A stretch of DNA of 64,000 nucleotides from an uncultured Oscillospiraceae bacterium (lineage in GTDB: Bacteria; Bacillota; Clostridia; Oscillospirales; Acutalibacteraceae): positions 1 through 64,000 of the forward strand of contig URFL01000010.1 of the NCBI GenBank assembly GCA_900547105.1, in the 5' to 3' direction. Shown here in pieces: positions 26,164 to 35,068 of the stretch. The notes under the pieces were generated by a model that did no database searches, was not told where the DNA came from, and saw nothing but the letters and a program-made list of their open reading frames with translations. The position numbers and the translations under genes were made by a program. The first letter of the stretch is position 1. The number at the start of each line of letters is the position of its first letter.

Positions 26164-26748
26164 CTACAAATACAGTTGTCGTTCCAGCAGCAATGCCCGC
26201 ACCGGTGCCGCCTCGGCGCCGGCGATCTTGAGCGGGGCAGCGATCAGATAATAGATGCCCGGTTCGACCGCGGACAGATCCAGATTTTCCAGCAGCGCCA
26301 CTCCGTTCATCAACAGCTGGCGGTGCACCGCCACATCCTCCTCCGGCGAGGCGACCGAGGGGGCCTCCACCCCGACCAGCCGCAAACCCGCATCGCTGAG
26401 CACAAACGCGGCGCTTTCGCTGATGGTCATATTGCCGCGAAACAGCACCCGCTGCTGCAAATGCGGCAGCAGCTGTTCCGCCTGGTCGCCCAGCAGCACG
26501 CCGTCAAACGACACGACCGAGCATTCGCCCACGCCGCAGTCCAGCGGCAGAGAGGTCATATCCTCGCCGTCCGGCACCGCGTGCAGCGGCGCGTCCATAT
26601 GGGTGCCGTTGTGCAGGCATCCGGAAAACGCCTGCACATTAAACGCATCGCCGATCGCCATGCTTTGCAGCATGGTCAGCTCCGGCGCGGGGTCGCCCGG
26701 ATACACCGGTGCGCCCGTCCATTCGCGGGTAATGTCCAAAATCTTCAT
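26164..26748 (-). CDS. Cyclase-family (kynurenine formamidase-like) metal hydrolase
   Basis: A 194-residue cytoplasmic enzyme. The family motif HxGTHxDxPxH is present as HNGTHMDAPLH (about residues 46-56), which binds zinc or manganese; a PGIYYLIAAPLK segment lies near the C-terminus. Relatives cleave N-formylkynurenine, isatin or cyclic amides. There is no kynurenine pathway partner nearby, so substrate is not assigned. AGGGGGTGA precedes the ATG. It stands first in a minus-strand set with the two zinc-ribbon genes. Confidence 0.85.
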   Translation of the reverse strand: MKILDITREWTGAPVYPGDPAPELTMLQSMAIGDAFNVQAFSGCLHNGTHMDAPLHAVPDGEDMTSLPLDCGVGECSVVSFDGVLLGDQAEQLLPHLQQRVLFRGNMTISESAAFVLSDAGLRLVGVEAPSVASPEEDVAVHRQLLMNGVALLENLDLSAVEPGIYYLIAAPLKIAGAEAAPVRALLLERQLYL

Positions 26749-26800
26749 GCGGTCACCCCCTGCCCTCAGTGTACCATACCGCCGGGCGGGTGTCCAGTAG

Positions 26801-26829
26801 AAAAAAACGCTGTTTCGGGCAAAACAGCG
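26801..26829 (-). terminator. Terminator of the ilv-leu operon
   Basis: On the minus strand CGCTGTTT pairs with AAACAGCG around a 6-base loop, followed by TTTTTTT. It lies 11 bases past the leuD stop. Confidence 0.88.
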
Positions 26830-26839
26830 CTTTTTTGCA

Positions 26840-27328
26840 TCACATTTTATCGCGGATGGAGTTGAGCAGACCGCCTTTTTCGATAATGTTCTGGATAAAG
26901 GGCGGGAAGGGCTGCGCCTGATAGGTTTTGCCGGTGGTCAGATTGGTGATCAAACCGGTATCAAAATCCACCTGCACCTCGTCGTCCGCCTGAATATCCT
27001 GGGCGGCTTCGTCACATTCCAAAATCGCCAGCCCGATGTTGATGGCGTTGCGATAAAAGATGCGGGCAAAGGTGGAAGCGATCACGCAGGAGATACCGCT
27101 CGCCTTGATGGCGATGGGCGCATGCTCGCGCGAAGAACCGCAGCCGAAGTTTTTGTTCGCCACCATAATGTCGCCCGGTTTGACCCGGTTGACAAAATCC
27201 TTGTCGATATCCTCCATGCAGTGAGCCGCCAGCTCCTCGTGTTTAGAGGTGTTGAGGTACCGCGCCGGAATAATGACATCGGTATCTACATTGTCGCCGT
27301 ATTTATGTACGCGTCCTTTCACGATCAT
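26840..27328 (-). CDS. leuD: 3-isopropylmalate dehydratase small subunit
   Basis: About 162 residues, the short clostridial/archaeal type. GKVHKYGDN-like start and GDIMVANKNFGCGSSREHAP, the substrate-recognising swivel loop, are intact. With LeuC it isomerises 2-isopropylmalate to 3-isopropylmalate in leucine synthesis. I start at ATG 27328 (AAAGGAGG nine bases upstream) rather than at TTG 27337. It ends the ilvB-ilvN-leuC-leuD operon. Confidence 0.93.
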   Translation of the reverse strand: MIVKGRVHKYGDNVDTDVIIPARYLNTSKHEELAAHCMEDIDKDFVNRVKPGDIMVANKNFGCGSSREHAPIAIKASGISCVIASTFARIFYRNAINIGLAILECDEAAQDIQADDEVQVDFDTGLITNLTTGKTYQAQPFPPFIQNIIEKGGLLNSIRDKM

Positions 27329-27344
27329 CGCTGTCAACCTCCTT

Positions 27345-28607
27345 TTACAGGGTGGCCGGGTCGGTGATATACCCGGTCACAGCCGAGGCCGCCGCCACAT
27401 AGGGGCTGGCCAGATACACTTCGCTGTCCACATGGCCCATACGTCCCACGAAGTTGCGGTTGGTGGTGGACACGGCGCGCTCGCCTGCCGCCAGAATGCC
27501 CATATGACCGCCCAGACATGGTCCGCAGGTCGGGGTGGACACCACCGCGCCCGCGTCGATAAAGATATCAAACAAGCCCTCGTGCATGCTCTGTTTCCAG
27601 ATCTGCTGGGTGGCAGGGATAATGATGCAGCGCACACCGTCCGCGACCTTGCGGCCTTTCAGCACCGCCGCCGCAGCACGCATATCCTCCATGCGACCGT
27701 TGGTACAGGAGCCAATCACCACCTGATCGATCTTGACTTGGCCGCCGCATTCGTCCACCGTTTTGGTGTTTTCCGGCAGATGCGGGAAAGACACAGTGGG
27801 GCGCAGCGTCGACAGATCGATGGTCACCACTTCGTCATAGTCCGCATCGGCATCCGCTTCAAACACGCGGGGCTCCCGCTGGAACCGGTCACGCACATAC
27901 GCCATGGTGACCTCGTCCACCGGGAAAATGCCGTTTTTCGCGCCCGCTTCGATCGCCATGTTGGCGATACACAGGCGATCGTCCATCGACAGGCTGGCCA
28001 CACCATCGCCGGTGAATTCCAGCGACCGATACAGCGCGCCGTCCACGCCGATGCGCCCGATCAGATGCAGAATCACATCCTTGCCGCTGACGAACGTCGG
28101 CAGTTTGCCGGTCAGCTCCACCTTGATGGCGGAGGGAACCTTAAACCAGGTGGAACCGGTCGCGATGCCGGCGGCGAGGTCGGTCGACCCCACGCCGGTG
28201 GAAAACGCGCCCAGCGCGCCATAGGTACAGGTATGGCTGTCCGCGCCGATCACACAGTCGCCGGGACCAACCAACCCCTGCTCCGGCAGCAGCGCGTGCT
28301 CGATACCCATACGACCCACATCGAAAAAGTTGACGATGTCGTATTTGTTGGCGAATTCGCGCGTGCGCTTGACCTGCTCCGCCGCTTTGATGTCTTTGTT
28401 GGGGGTAAAGTGATCCATCACCAGCGCGACCCGCGTGTTATCAAACACCGAGCAGGCACCGCAGCGCTCAAACTCGTTGATCGCGACCGGCGAGGTAATA
28501 TCGTTGCCAAGGCAGAGATCCAGCTTGGCTTCGATCAGCTGACCCGCCTGCACGCGATCCAAGCCCGCGTGGTCGGCCAGAATTTTTTGCGTCATTGTCA
28601 TGCCCAT
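27345..28607 (-). CDS. leuC: 3-isopropylmalate dehydratase large subunit
   Basis: A 420-residue aconitase-family enzyme of the two-subunit clostridial type. Iron-sulfur ligands are visible: Cys in VIGSCTNGRMEDM (about residue 300) and the pair in PTCGPCLGGHMG (about residue 360). It binds a 4Fe-4S cluster and acts with LeuD in leucine synthesis. AAGGAGG precedes the start; leuD follows after 16 bases. Confidence 0.95.
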   Translation of the reverse strand: MGMTMTQKILADHAGLDRVQAGQLIEAKLDLCLGNDITSPVAINEFERCGACSVFDNTRVALVMDHFTPNKDIKAAEQVKRTREFANKYDIVNFFDVGRMGIEHALLPEQGLVGPGDCVIGADSHTCTYGALGAFSTGVGSTDLAAGIATGSTWFKVPSAIKVELTGKLPTFVSGKDVILHLIGRIGVDGALYRSLEFTGDGVASLSMDDRLCIANMAIEAGAKNGIFPVDEVTMAYVRDRFQREPRVFEADADADYDEVVTIDLSTLRPTVSFPHLPENTKTVDECGGQVKIDQVVIGSCTNGRMEDMRAAAAVLKGRKVADGVRCIIIPATQQIWKQSMHEGLFDIFIDAGAVVSTPTCGPCLGGHMGILAAGERAVSTTNRNFVGRMGHVDSEVYLASPYVAAASAVTGYITDPATL

Positions 28608-28621
28608 GGTAGGAAGCCTCC

Positions 28622-29131
28622 TTACAGATTCATATCGGCGTGGATGGTGGTATCGCCGCGTTCCAGCGCGGTCATACCGGTACGCGCCATTTCCACAATG
28701 CCCAGCGTTTCCATTTGCTCCACCACGCGATCCACCATATCCGACTGACCGGTAAATTCCACCGTGATGGTGGTTTTGCCAATATCCAGCACCCGGCCGC
28801 CGTGCGCCTGCACCAGCTTGAGCGCCTGTGCCGGCTGACCGCCGGTGGCGATCTTAACCAGCAGCAGCTCGGTCTGGATGCATTTTTCCGGCTCCAGCTG
28901 CTCCACTTTGATGACATCCTCCAGCTTCAGCAGCTGGCGGGTGAACTGGGTAAAGGTGGCTTCGTCGCCGGTGACCACCACTGTCCACCGTGCAAAGGCG
29001 GGATCCTGCGTATGGCAGGCGATGAGCGATTCGATGTTGAATCCGCGGCGGGAAAACAGGCTTGTCACCCGCATCAGCACGCCCTCGTGATCCACCGTCA
29101 GCACGGAAAAGATCGATTTTTTACCATTCAT
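28622..29131 (-). CDS. ilvN: Acetolactate synthase small (regulatory) subunit
   Basis: About 169 residues: an N-terminal ACT domain (SVLTVDHEGVLMRVTSLFSR, residues about 8-27) that binds valine for feedback control, then the C-terminal domain that stimulates IlvB. ATG 29131 lies eight bases behind GGGAGAG, which is the end of ilvB; a GTG at 29140 overlaps the ilvB stop and has no spacing. Translation is probably coupled to ilvB. Confidence 0.93.
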   Translation of the reverse strand: MNGKKSIFSVLTVDHEGVLMRVTSLFSRRGFNIESLIACHTQDPAFARWTVVVTGDEATFTQFTRQLLKLEDVIKVEQLEPEKCIQTELLLVKIATGGQPAQALKLVQAHGGRVLDIGKTTITVEFTGQSDMVDRVVEQMETLGIVEMARTGMTALERGDTTIHADMNL

Positions 29132-29136
29132 TTCCG

Positions 29137-30810
29137 TCACTCTCCCATCTCTTCGATCATATCGTTGACCGTGCCGCCGGGCGGGATCATCGGCAACACA
29201 TTGACATCGGGAGAGATGCGGCAGTCCACCACCACCGGACCACCGTCCGCCAGCGCGGCTTGCAGCACGGTTTCCACCTCGGACGCTTTTTCAATGCGCA
29301 TCCCTTTGCAGCCGAAGGCATCCGCCAGCTTCACCAGATCGGTGCGGCGATGCGGATCGGTGGCGGAAAAACGGCGTTCGTAGAACACCTTTTGCCACTG
29401 GCGCACCATGCCGAGCACCTGGTTGTTCATCACGACCACCACGATCGGCATTTGATAGGACGCGAGGGTGGTCAGCTCGTTCAAATTCATATGGAAGCTG
29501 CCGTCGCCGGATACCAGCACCACCCGATCGTGCGGGCGGCCAAACTGCGCGCCGATCGCGGCGCCCATGCCGTAGCCCATGGTGCCCAGTCCGCCGGAGC
29601 TGAGGAAGCCCCGCGCGCGGCGCACATCGTAATACTGTGCCGTCCACATCTGGTGCTGACCGACATCGGTGACCATCACGGTGTTGTCATCGGTCAACCG
29701 GCGCAGCGTTTTCAGAACGGTCAGCGGGTCGGGCAGCGCATCCTCCGGTTGGGTCGGCAGCGCCACCGCTTTTTTCCACGACAGCACCTCACTCGTCCAA
29801 TCATGATGTGCAGTGGTCGGCAGCCCTTGCAGAAGTGCCGCCAGCGATTGTTTCAAATCGCCGCCCACCCGCACGGCTGCTTTGACATTTTTATCAAATT
29901 CTGCATGGTCGATGTCCAGATGCACCACCTGGGCATGCGGCGCAAACTGGGTGCGGTTGCCCGCCACCCGATCGGAAAAACGTGCTCCGCACACCAGCAG
30001 CAAATCGCATTCGCGCGCCGCTTTGTTGGCGGCGTAGGTGCCATGCATACCCACCATACCGAGCCACAGCCGGTGCTCCGGCGGGAATCCGCCGAGTCCC
30101 ATCATGGACGAACACACCGGAATATCCTGCTGCTCCGCCAGCGCCAGCAGCTCCTGCTCGGCATCCGACGAGATCACACCGCCGCCGAAATAAATCAGCG
30201 GCTGGCGGCAGCCTTTCAGCAGCTCGCGCGCCGTGTCGATCCGCTCGGCTTTCGGCGGCGGACAGGGGCGCTTTTTCTCCGGCCTGGCGGGGGTGTATTC
30301 CGCCAGCGCACCGGTGACATCCTTGGGAATATCCACCAGCACCGGACCGGGGCGGCCGCTGCGGGCGATCAGGAACGCCTGGCGAATGGTATCCGCCAGA
30401 TCCTCCACCCGCTTGACGATAAAATTATGTTTGGTGATGGGCAAGGTCACACCGGTGATGTCCACCTCCTGGAACGAGTCGCGTCCCAGCAGCGGCACAG
30501 ACACATTGCCGGTGATCGCCACAATCGGAACCGAGTCCATATACGCGGTGGCGATGCCGGTGACCAGATTGGTGGCGCCGGGGCCGGAGGTGGCAATGCA
30601 AACGCCCACCTTGCCGGTGGCGCGGGCATAGCCGTCGGCGGCGTGCGCCGCGCCCTGTTCGTGCGCGGTCAGCACATGGCGGATGCGGTCGCTGTATTTA
30701 TACAGCGCGTCATAGATGTTCAGCACCGCGCCGCCGGGATATCCGAACACGCAGTCCACGCCTTGCTCCAGCAGGCATTCCATCAAAATTTCGGAACCGT
30801 TTTTCTGCAC
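29137..30810 (-). CDS. ilvB: Acetolactate synthase large (catalytic) subunit
   Basis: About 558 residues, thiamine-diphosphate-dependent. The catalytic Glu is in TAHEQGAAHAADGYAR (about residue 49), a FAD/central domain follows, and the ThDP-Mg motif runs from SGDGSFHMN to MNN (about residues 440-470). It makes acetolactate, the first step of valine, leucine and isoleucine synthesis. Start GTG 30810 follows AAGGAAGG; the longer frame overlaps the terminator upstream and a neighbouring gene. First gene of the operon ilvB-ilvN-leuC-leuD. Confidence 0.95.
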   Translation of the reverse strand: MQKNGSEILMECLLEQGVDCVFGYPGGAVLNIYDALYKYSDRIRHVLTAHEQGAAHAADGYARATGKVGVCIATSGPGATNLVTGIATAYMDSVPIVAITGNVSVPLLGRDSFQEVDITGVTLPITKHNFIVKRVEDLADTIRQAFLIARSGRPGPVLVDIPKDVTGALAEYTPARPEKKRPCPPPKAERIDTARELLKGCRQPLIYFGGGVISSDAEQELLALAEQQDIPVCSSMMGLGGFPPEHRLWLGMVGMHGTYAANKAARECDLLLVCGARFSDRVAGNRTQFAPHAQVVHLDIDHAEFDKNVKAAVRVGGDLKQSLAALLQGLPTTAHHDWTSEVLSWKKAVALPTQPEDALPDPLTVLKTLRRLTDDNTVMVTDVGQHQMWTAQYYDVRRARGFLSSGGLGTMGYGMGAAIGAQFGRPHDRVVLVSGDGSFHMNLNELTTLASYQMPIVVVVMNNQVLGMVRQWQKVFYERRFSATDPHRRTDLVKLADAFGCKGMRIEKASEVETVLQAALADGGPVVVDCRISPDVNVLPMIPPGGTVNDMIEEMGE

Positions 30811-30857
30811 ACTTGATCCTTCCTTGCTTTTGGAAATCCATCCTGTTCGGATGCTAT

Positions 30858-30892
30858 AAAAAAGCCTCCGCCTCTCGGCGAAGGCTTTTTTT
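30858..30892. terminator. Terminator between the CD1247-type gene and ilvB
   Basis: AAAAAAGCCT pairs with AGGCTTTTTT, extended by a short inner stem, with T-runs on both strands. It lies about 50 bases upstream of ilvB. Because I see no good promoter after it, it may also set how much transcription enters the ilv-leu operon. Confidence 0.8.
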
Positions 30893-30908
30893 GCAGGGCG
30901 ATGCCCTT

Positions 30909-31361
30909 TTAGTCGTTGTCCTCGTCCTCGCCGCAGCAACCGCAGCCGCAGTCGTCCTCGCAGCACTCGTCCAGATCAAATTCCAGATGCTCGCCGCAGT
31001 TCGGGCACTCGACGCCGCCATCCAGCAAGGTGTCCTCGTCCACGCAGAACTCGGTGTCACAGCTGGGGCAAGTCACATCGTAGAACTCATCATCATCGTG
31101 ATGGCAACCGCAATCGCAATCGTCATCATAATCCTCGTAGTCCTCATAATAGTCCATTTCCAGCTGATCCAGATCCTCGTCGATCGCGTCCACCTGCTCG
31201 GTCAGCTCAGAGGTGTAATCCTCCAGATCCTCAACAGACAGCGCCAGATCGGCCAGCACGTCCATGATCGCTTTCCACAGCTTGCCCTCGTTGCTTTCGG
31301 GGTCAATCTTCATGCCTTCCATCAGGCCCTTGAGATACGCTACTTTTTCCGTGATAGTCAT
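30909..31361 (-). CDS. CD1247 N-terminal domain protein with acidic, cysteine-rich C-terminus
   Basis: About 150 residues, cytoplasmic. The first 70 residues (TEKVAYLKGLMEGMKIDPES, then VDAIDEDLDQLE) are the helical domain seen in many Firmicutes next to efp. Then comes an extremely acidic stretch with CDCGCHHDDD, a four-cysteine zinc ribbon (CPSCDTEFC ... CPNC) and a tail CCEDDCGCGCC. It looks like a metal-binding protein of unknown role. ATG 31361 is nine bases behind AAGGAGG; an ATG at 31367 is too close. A terminator follows. Confidence 0.82.
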   Translation of the reverse strand: MTITEKVAYLKGLMEGMKIDPESNEGKLWKAIMDVLADLALSVEDLEDYTSELTEQVDAIDEDLDQLEMDYYEDYEDYDDDCDCGCHHDDDEFYDVTCPSCDTEFCVDEDTLLDGGVECPNCGEHLEFDLDECCEDDCGCGCCGEDEDND

Positions 31362-31403
31362 AACCATATGCCTCCTTTTGCACAGTGTGTGGTACGCAAA
31401 AAA

Positions 31404-31961
31404 TTACGCACGCTCCATATACTCGCCGGTGCGGGTATCGATGCGGATCATTTCGCCCTCGTTGATAAACAGAGGCACGCGCACTTCCGCGCCGGTTTCC
31501 AGCGTGGCGGGTTTGGTCGCGTTGGTAGCGGTGTCGCCCTTAAAGCCGGGGTCGGTCTGGGTGACCTGCAGCTCCACAAAGTTGGGGGGATCGATACCGA
31601 ACACCTTGCCCTTGTAGGACGCGACCTTACAGATCATGTTCTCTTTCACAAACTTGAAGTTGTCGGACAGCAGATCCTTGCCGATCGGCATCAGCTCGAA
31701 GGTTTCCTGATCCATAAAGTAGTACAGGTCGCCATCGTTGTAGGAATACTCCATGTCCTTTCTCTCGACATACGCGGTCGGGAATTTGTCGGTGGGGCTG
31801 AACGTTTTTTCCACCACGGAACCGGCGATCACGTTGCGGATCTTGGTGCGGACAAACGCCGCGCCTTTACCGGGTTTCACATGCTGAAATTCGATGATCT
31901 GGTACACGTTACCGTCCATTTCAAAGGTAACGCCGTTGCGAAAATCACCTGCAGAAATCAT
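31404..31961 (-). CDS. efp: Translation elongation factor P
   Basis: 185 residues, full length for the family, three beta-barrel domains. It relieves ribosome stalling at polyproline. The N-terminus begins SAGDFRNGVTFEMDGN, and the tip loop VKPGKGAAFVRT carries the Lys normally modified or left bare in this position. ATG 31961 lies eight bases behind AGGAGG; the upstream extension to 32057 is not conserved. It follows pepP in the common aroQ-pepP-efp order. Confidence 0.95.
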   Translation of the reverse strand: MISAGDFRNGVTFEMDGNVYQIIEFQHVKPGKGAAFVRTKIRNVIAGSVVEKTFSPTDKFPTAYVERKDMEYSYNDGDLYYFMDQETFELMPIGKDLLSDNFKFVKENMICKVASYKGKVFGIDPPNFVELQVTQTDPGFKGDTATNATKPATLETGAEVRVPLFINEGEMIRIDTRTGEYMERA

Positions 31962-32084
31962 ACTATAATCCTCCTGTGTTGCACTGTTTGGATAAAAGGT
32001 ATACCCAGTATACCGTATTTGCCGCGACATTTCAAGACGAAACCGGAAAATTTTCACGGTTTATTCACGGTTTGGCGGTGTTTT

Positions 32085-33152
32085 TTACAGCACCAGCAGC
32101 TCTTTGGGGCTGACGGTCAGGTCTTCGCAGCCGTCTTTCGTGATCAGCGCCATATCCTCGATCCGCACGCCGAACCGTCCGGGCAGGTAGATGCCCGGTT
32201 CCACCGTGACCACGCTGCCCACCTGCAGGCAGGTATCCTGCGCCGACGGCGCCATCACCGGGGCTTCGTGGATCTCCACCCCCACACCGTGACCGGTGCT
32301 GTGGCCGAAATAGTCGCCGTAACCGGCGGCAGCGATCACATCCCGCGCCGCCGCATCACCGGCTTTGCAGGACAGCCCCGCGTGCAGCGCTTTGAGCGAG
32401 GCGCGCTGCGCTTGCAGCACCGTGTTGTACACGGCTTTTTGCTCGTCGCTCACCTGCCCCGCCGCCACGGTACGGGTCATATCCGAATGCCAGCCGTCCA
32501 CCACCGCGCCGAAATCCATCGTGATGAAATCGCCCGGCTCCACCACCTTGTCGGTGGGAACCCCGTGGGGCAGCGCGCTGTTGGCACCGGACACCACGAT
32601 AAAGTCGAATGCCACCCGCTCGGCACCTTGCCGGCGGATGCAAAATTCCAGCTCCAACGCGATCTCGCGCTCGGTCTGACCGGCGCGGATATAGCGGACA
32701 ATATGGTCAAAGCCGTATTCGGTCAGCGCTTGTGCCTGACGAATACAGGCGATCTCCTGCGGCGTTTTGCACAACCGCTCCGCGTGCAGCCATTCATCCA
32801 GCGACGCATCGCCGACCCATTCCGCCTCCGGCAGCAGCTCGCGCCAGCGGCGCAGCTCCGCCACCGGCATTGCCGATGCCTGCACATACACCCGCGACAC
32901 GCCGTGCGCCGCAAACAGCTCGTGCAGCGTTTCGGACAGCCGCTTGTACATCCGGCACTCCATCGCGGTGATGGCGCGCTCGGCGGCTTCGATATACCGA
33001 AAATCGGTCAAAAAGCACGCGTATTCCGGCGTGATCAGCACACACCCGGCGCTGGACGGAAACCCGGTGAGATACCGCCGGTCGTGCGCCGTGGTCACCA
33101 GCAGCGCTTCCCCTTTTTGCAAATGCGCCGCCAACGCCTCCACATGGGTCAT
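32085..33152 (-). CDS. pepP: M24 family Xaa-Pro aminopeptidase
   Basis: About 355 residues. N-terminal creatinase-like domain, then the pita-bread metallopeptidase domain. Metal ligands are visible in order: Asp in MDFGAVVDGWHSD (two), His in GHSTGHGVGVEIHE, Glu in VTVEPGIY and Glu in RIEDMALI. It trims N-terminal residues before proline. ATG 33152 overlaps the aroQ stop (ATGA), with GGAGGCG ahead of it. Position before efp, a polyproline factor, is common in Firmicutes. Confidence 0.93.
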   Translation of the reverse strand: MTHVEALAAHLQKGEALLVTTAHDRRYLTGFPSSAGCVLITPEYACFLTDFRYIEAAERAITAMECRMYKRLSETLHELFAAHGVSRVYVQASAMPVAELRRWRELLPEAEWVGDASLDEWLHAERLCKTPQEIACIRQAQALTEYGFDHIVRYIRAGQTEREIALELEFCIRRQGAERVAFDFIVVSGANSALPHGVPTDKVVEPGDFITMDFGAVVDGWHSDMTRTVAAGQVSDEQKAVYNTVLQAQRASLKALHAGLSCKAGDAAARDVIAAAGYGDYFGHSTGHGVGVEIHEAPVMAPSAQDTCLQVGSVVTVEPGIYLPGRFGVRIEDMALITKDGCEDLTVSPKELLVL

Positions 33153-33580
33153 ACGATCGCCTCCAATGCCTCCAGCGCCAGCAGATAGCTGTTGGCGCCA
33201 AAGCCCGCGATCTGCCCTTTGCATACCGGCGCGATCACCGAGGTGTGGCGAAACTCCTCGCGCGCGTGGATGTTGGACATATGCACCTCCACCACCGGCA
33301 GCCGAATCGCCGCGATCGCGTCGCGGATAGCGTAGCTGTAATGGGTGTACGCGCCGGCGTTGAGCACAACGCCGTCATAAGTACCCATCGCGGCGTGCAG
33401 CTGATCGATCAGCGCGCCCTCGCTGTTGGATTGGAAAAAATCCACCTGCATCTGCCGCGCGGCGGCATGGTCGCGGATGCGGTCGCACACCGCTTCGTAG
33501 GTATCGGTGCCGTACACGCCCGGTTCCCGCATTCCCAGCAGGTTCAGATTGGGACCGTTCATCACCAGAATATGTTTCAT
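33149..33580 (-). CDS. aroQ: Type II 3-dehydroquinate dehydratase
   Basis: 143 residues, standard length. Shikimate pathway: dehydrates 3-dehydroquinate. Active-site motifs: NGPNLNLLGMREPGVYG (Arg and Tyr), FFQSNSEGALID, NAGAYTHYSYAIRD, and EVHMSNIHAREEFRHTS. Forms a dodecamer in known members. ATG 33580 overlaps the stop of the upstream TIM-barrel gene by four bases; the longer frame to 33610 is not supported. Confidence 0.96.
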   Translation of the reverse strand: MKHILVMNGPNLNLLGMREPGVYGTDTYEAVCDRIRDHAAARQMQVDFFQSNSEGALIDQLHAAMGTYDGVVLNAGAYTHYSYAIRDAIAAIRLPVVEVHMSNIHAREEFRHTSVIAPVCKGQIAGFGANSYLLALEALEAIV

Positions 33581-34443
33581 GGCTGTTCCTCCTTTGCCAA
33601 TTGCTCCCACAGCAGCTGCATGGTGCGGGCATCCTCCGCCTGTGTGCCGCTGGATTCGCAGATCACCACCGGCGACAGCCCGCGCTCCGCGATCAGCGCC
33701 ATCAGCGGCTGCGGTTCGGGACCAAACACATCGTCGGCAAAGGTCAAATGCCGTTTTTCGCCCCCGGTGGTGTATTCGATTTTGGAAAAATGAATATGGA
33801 ACGCGCGGCCGCGCTGCTCGCCCAGCCGGTTATGGATCGCATCCAGCGCGGCGGCATACGCCTCGCGGCTGTTCATTGCGCCGCCGGTGCGGCAGTTGAG
33901 GTGACCGAAATCAATGCAGGGGTACAGCCGTTCGTCCACCCCGCACATTTGCAGCACTTCGTCGAGATCGCCCAGCTGGTTGATCTTGCCCATGGTTTCG
34001 GGGCACATATGCACCGCGGACAATCCCTCGGCATCCAACACCGCCTGCGCCTCGCGCAGCGTTTCACACGCCAGCGCGGTCGCCTCCTCCCGGCTGCGGC
34101 CGCCAAGCCCGCCCGGATGCACCACAATGCGGTCGCCGCCCATCCAGTGTACCAGTCGGGCGCTGTCCAGAATATACCGCACACTGTTGTGGCGCTTTTC
34201 CTCGTCCGCCGAGGCGAGCGAGATATAATACGGGGCGTGCACCGATACCGCCACGCCGTGTTCGGCGGCTTTTTTGCCGAACGCTTCGGCAGTCGCCTGG
34301 GTGGTGCGCACCCCGCGCCCGCACTGATATTCATACGCTGTCAGCCCCATCTGGGCGATCCAGCCGGGCGCTTGCATCGTCGATTTGAATCCGGCGGCCG
34401 CAAACGCATCGCTGTTGCCCGCCGGTCCGAATTTCGGGTTCAT
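33577..34443 (-). CDS. Endonuclease IV-like TIM-barrel protein
   Basis: A 288-residue AP endonuclease family 2 protein. Candidate metal ligands lie in VSVHAPYYISLAS, RIVVHPGG, CPETMGKINQLGD, CIDFGHLNC and FHIHFSKIEY, which matches the His/Glu/Asp set of endonuclease IV. If active it cuts DNA at abasic sites. This subgroup, linked to yqeG and aroQ, diverges from classic Nfo, so a sugar-isomerase-like function is not excluded. ATGA overlap with aroQ points to coupled translation. Confidence 0.82.
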   Translation of the reverse strand: MNPKFGPAGNSDAFAAAGFKSTMQAPGWIAQMGLTAYEYQCGRGVRTTQATAEAFGKKAAEHGVAVSVHAPYYISLASADEEKRHNSVRYILDSARLVHWMGGDRIVVHPGGLGGRSREEATALACETLREAQAVLDAEGLSAVHMCPETMGKINQLGDLDEVLQMCGVDERLYPCIDFGHLNCRTGGAMNSREAYAAALDAIHNRLGEQRGRAFHIHFSKIEYTTGGEKRHLTFADDVFGPEPQPLMALIAERGLSPVVICESSGTQAEDARTMQLLWEQLAKEEQP

Positions 34444-34464
34444 TTCGCCATCCTCCCGCTGTGT

Positions 34465-34974
34465 TTAAGATGGTGTGCGGTCGTCCGGATACCGGCGTGC
34501 CAGCATCCAGCGTTCGCACTTGCGCTTGAGCTGAATGGTGGGCTTGCCCTGTTCCAGCTCGATCGGGTCCAGCATGATGGAGCGCATTCCGCACAAATTT
34601 GCACCCACCACATCGGTAAACATCTGGTCGCCCACAATCGCGCACTGCCGCCGGGGCAAGCCCAGCCGCCGCGCCCCGCGCAGATACCCCACCGGCGACG
34701 GTTTGCAGGCAAAAGCAATGCAGCGCAGCCCGATTTTTTGCGCAAACGGGCGCACCCGCCGCGGCAGTCCGTTGGATACCACCGTCAGCGCGATGCCTTG
34801 CTGCTGCATGCGCTGCAGCCACGCCGCCACAGCGGGATCCAGCTCCTGACTTTTGTAGCGGGTCAAGGTGTTGTCCACATCCAGCAGCAATCCCCGCACG
34901 CCCAGCGCGCGCAGGTCATCAGCGGTGATATCTGTGATGCGGTGCTTGCGCACCGTAGGGTAAAACAGCGGCAT
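34465..34974 (-). CDS. yqeG: YqeG family HAD-IIIA phosphatase
   Basis: A 169-residue cytoplasmic protein of the haloacid dehalogenase superfamily. Motif I is LLLDVDNTLTRY (about residue 30), motif II Ser in VVSNG, motif III Lys in CKPSPVGYL, motif IV GDQMFTDV. Some relatives act on phosphatidylglycerophosphate; its exact bacterial role is not settled. GGAGAACTGCC precedes the ATG. First gene of the yqeG-nfo-like-aroQ-pepP-efp series. Confidence 0.9.
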   Translation of the reverse strand: MPLFYPTVRKHRITDITADDLRALGVRGLLLDVDNTLTRYKSQELDPAVAAWLQRMQQQGIALTVVSNGLPRRVRPFAQKIGLRCIAFACKPSPVGYLRGARRLGLPRRQCAIVGDQMFTDVVGANLCGMRSIMLDPIELEQGKPTIQLKRKCERWMLARRYPDDRTPS

Positions 34975-35033
34975 GGCAGTTCTCCTGTCCTCGATTAGTG
35001 TGCGCGCCGGTGCGCGTCATGCGGCCCATAAGC

Positions 35034-35062
35034 AAAAAAGCGGGCGCAACCGCCCGCTTTTT
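35034..35062 (-). terminator. Terminator of rpsU
   Basis: On the minus strand AAAAAGCGGGCG, a 4-base loop and its complement are followed by TTTTTTGC. It lies seven bases past the rpsU stop. Confidence 0.92.
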
Positions 35063-35068
35063 CGTGAA

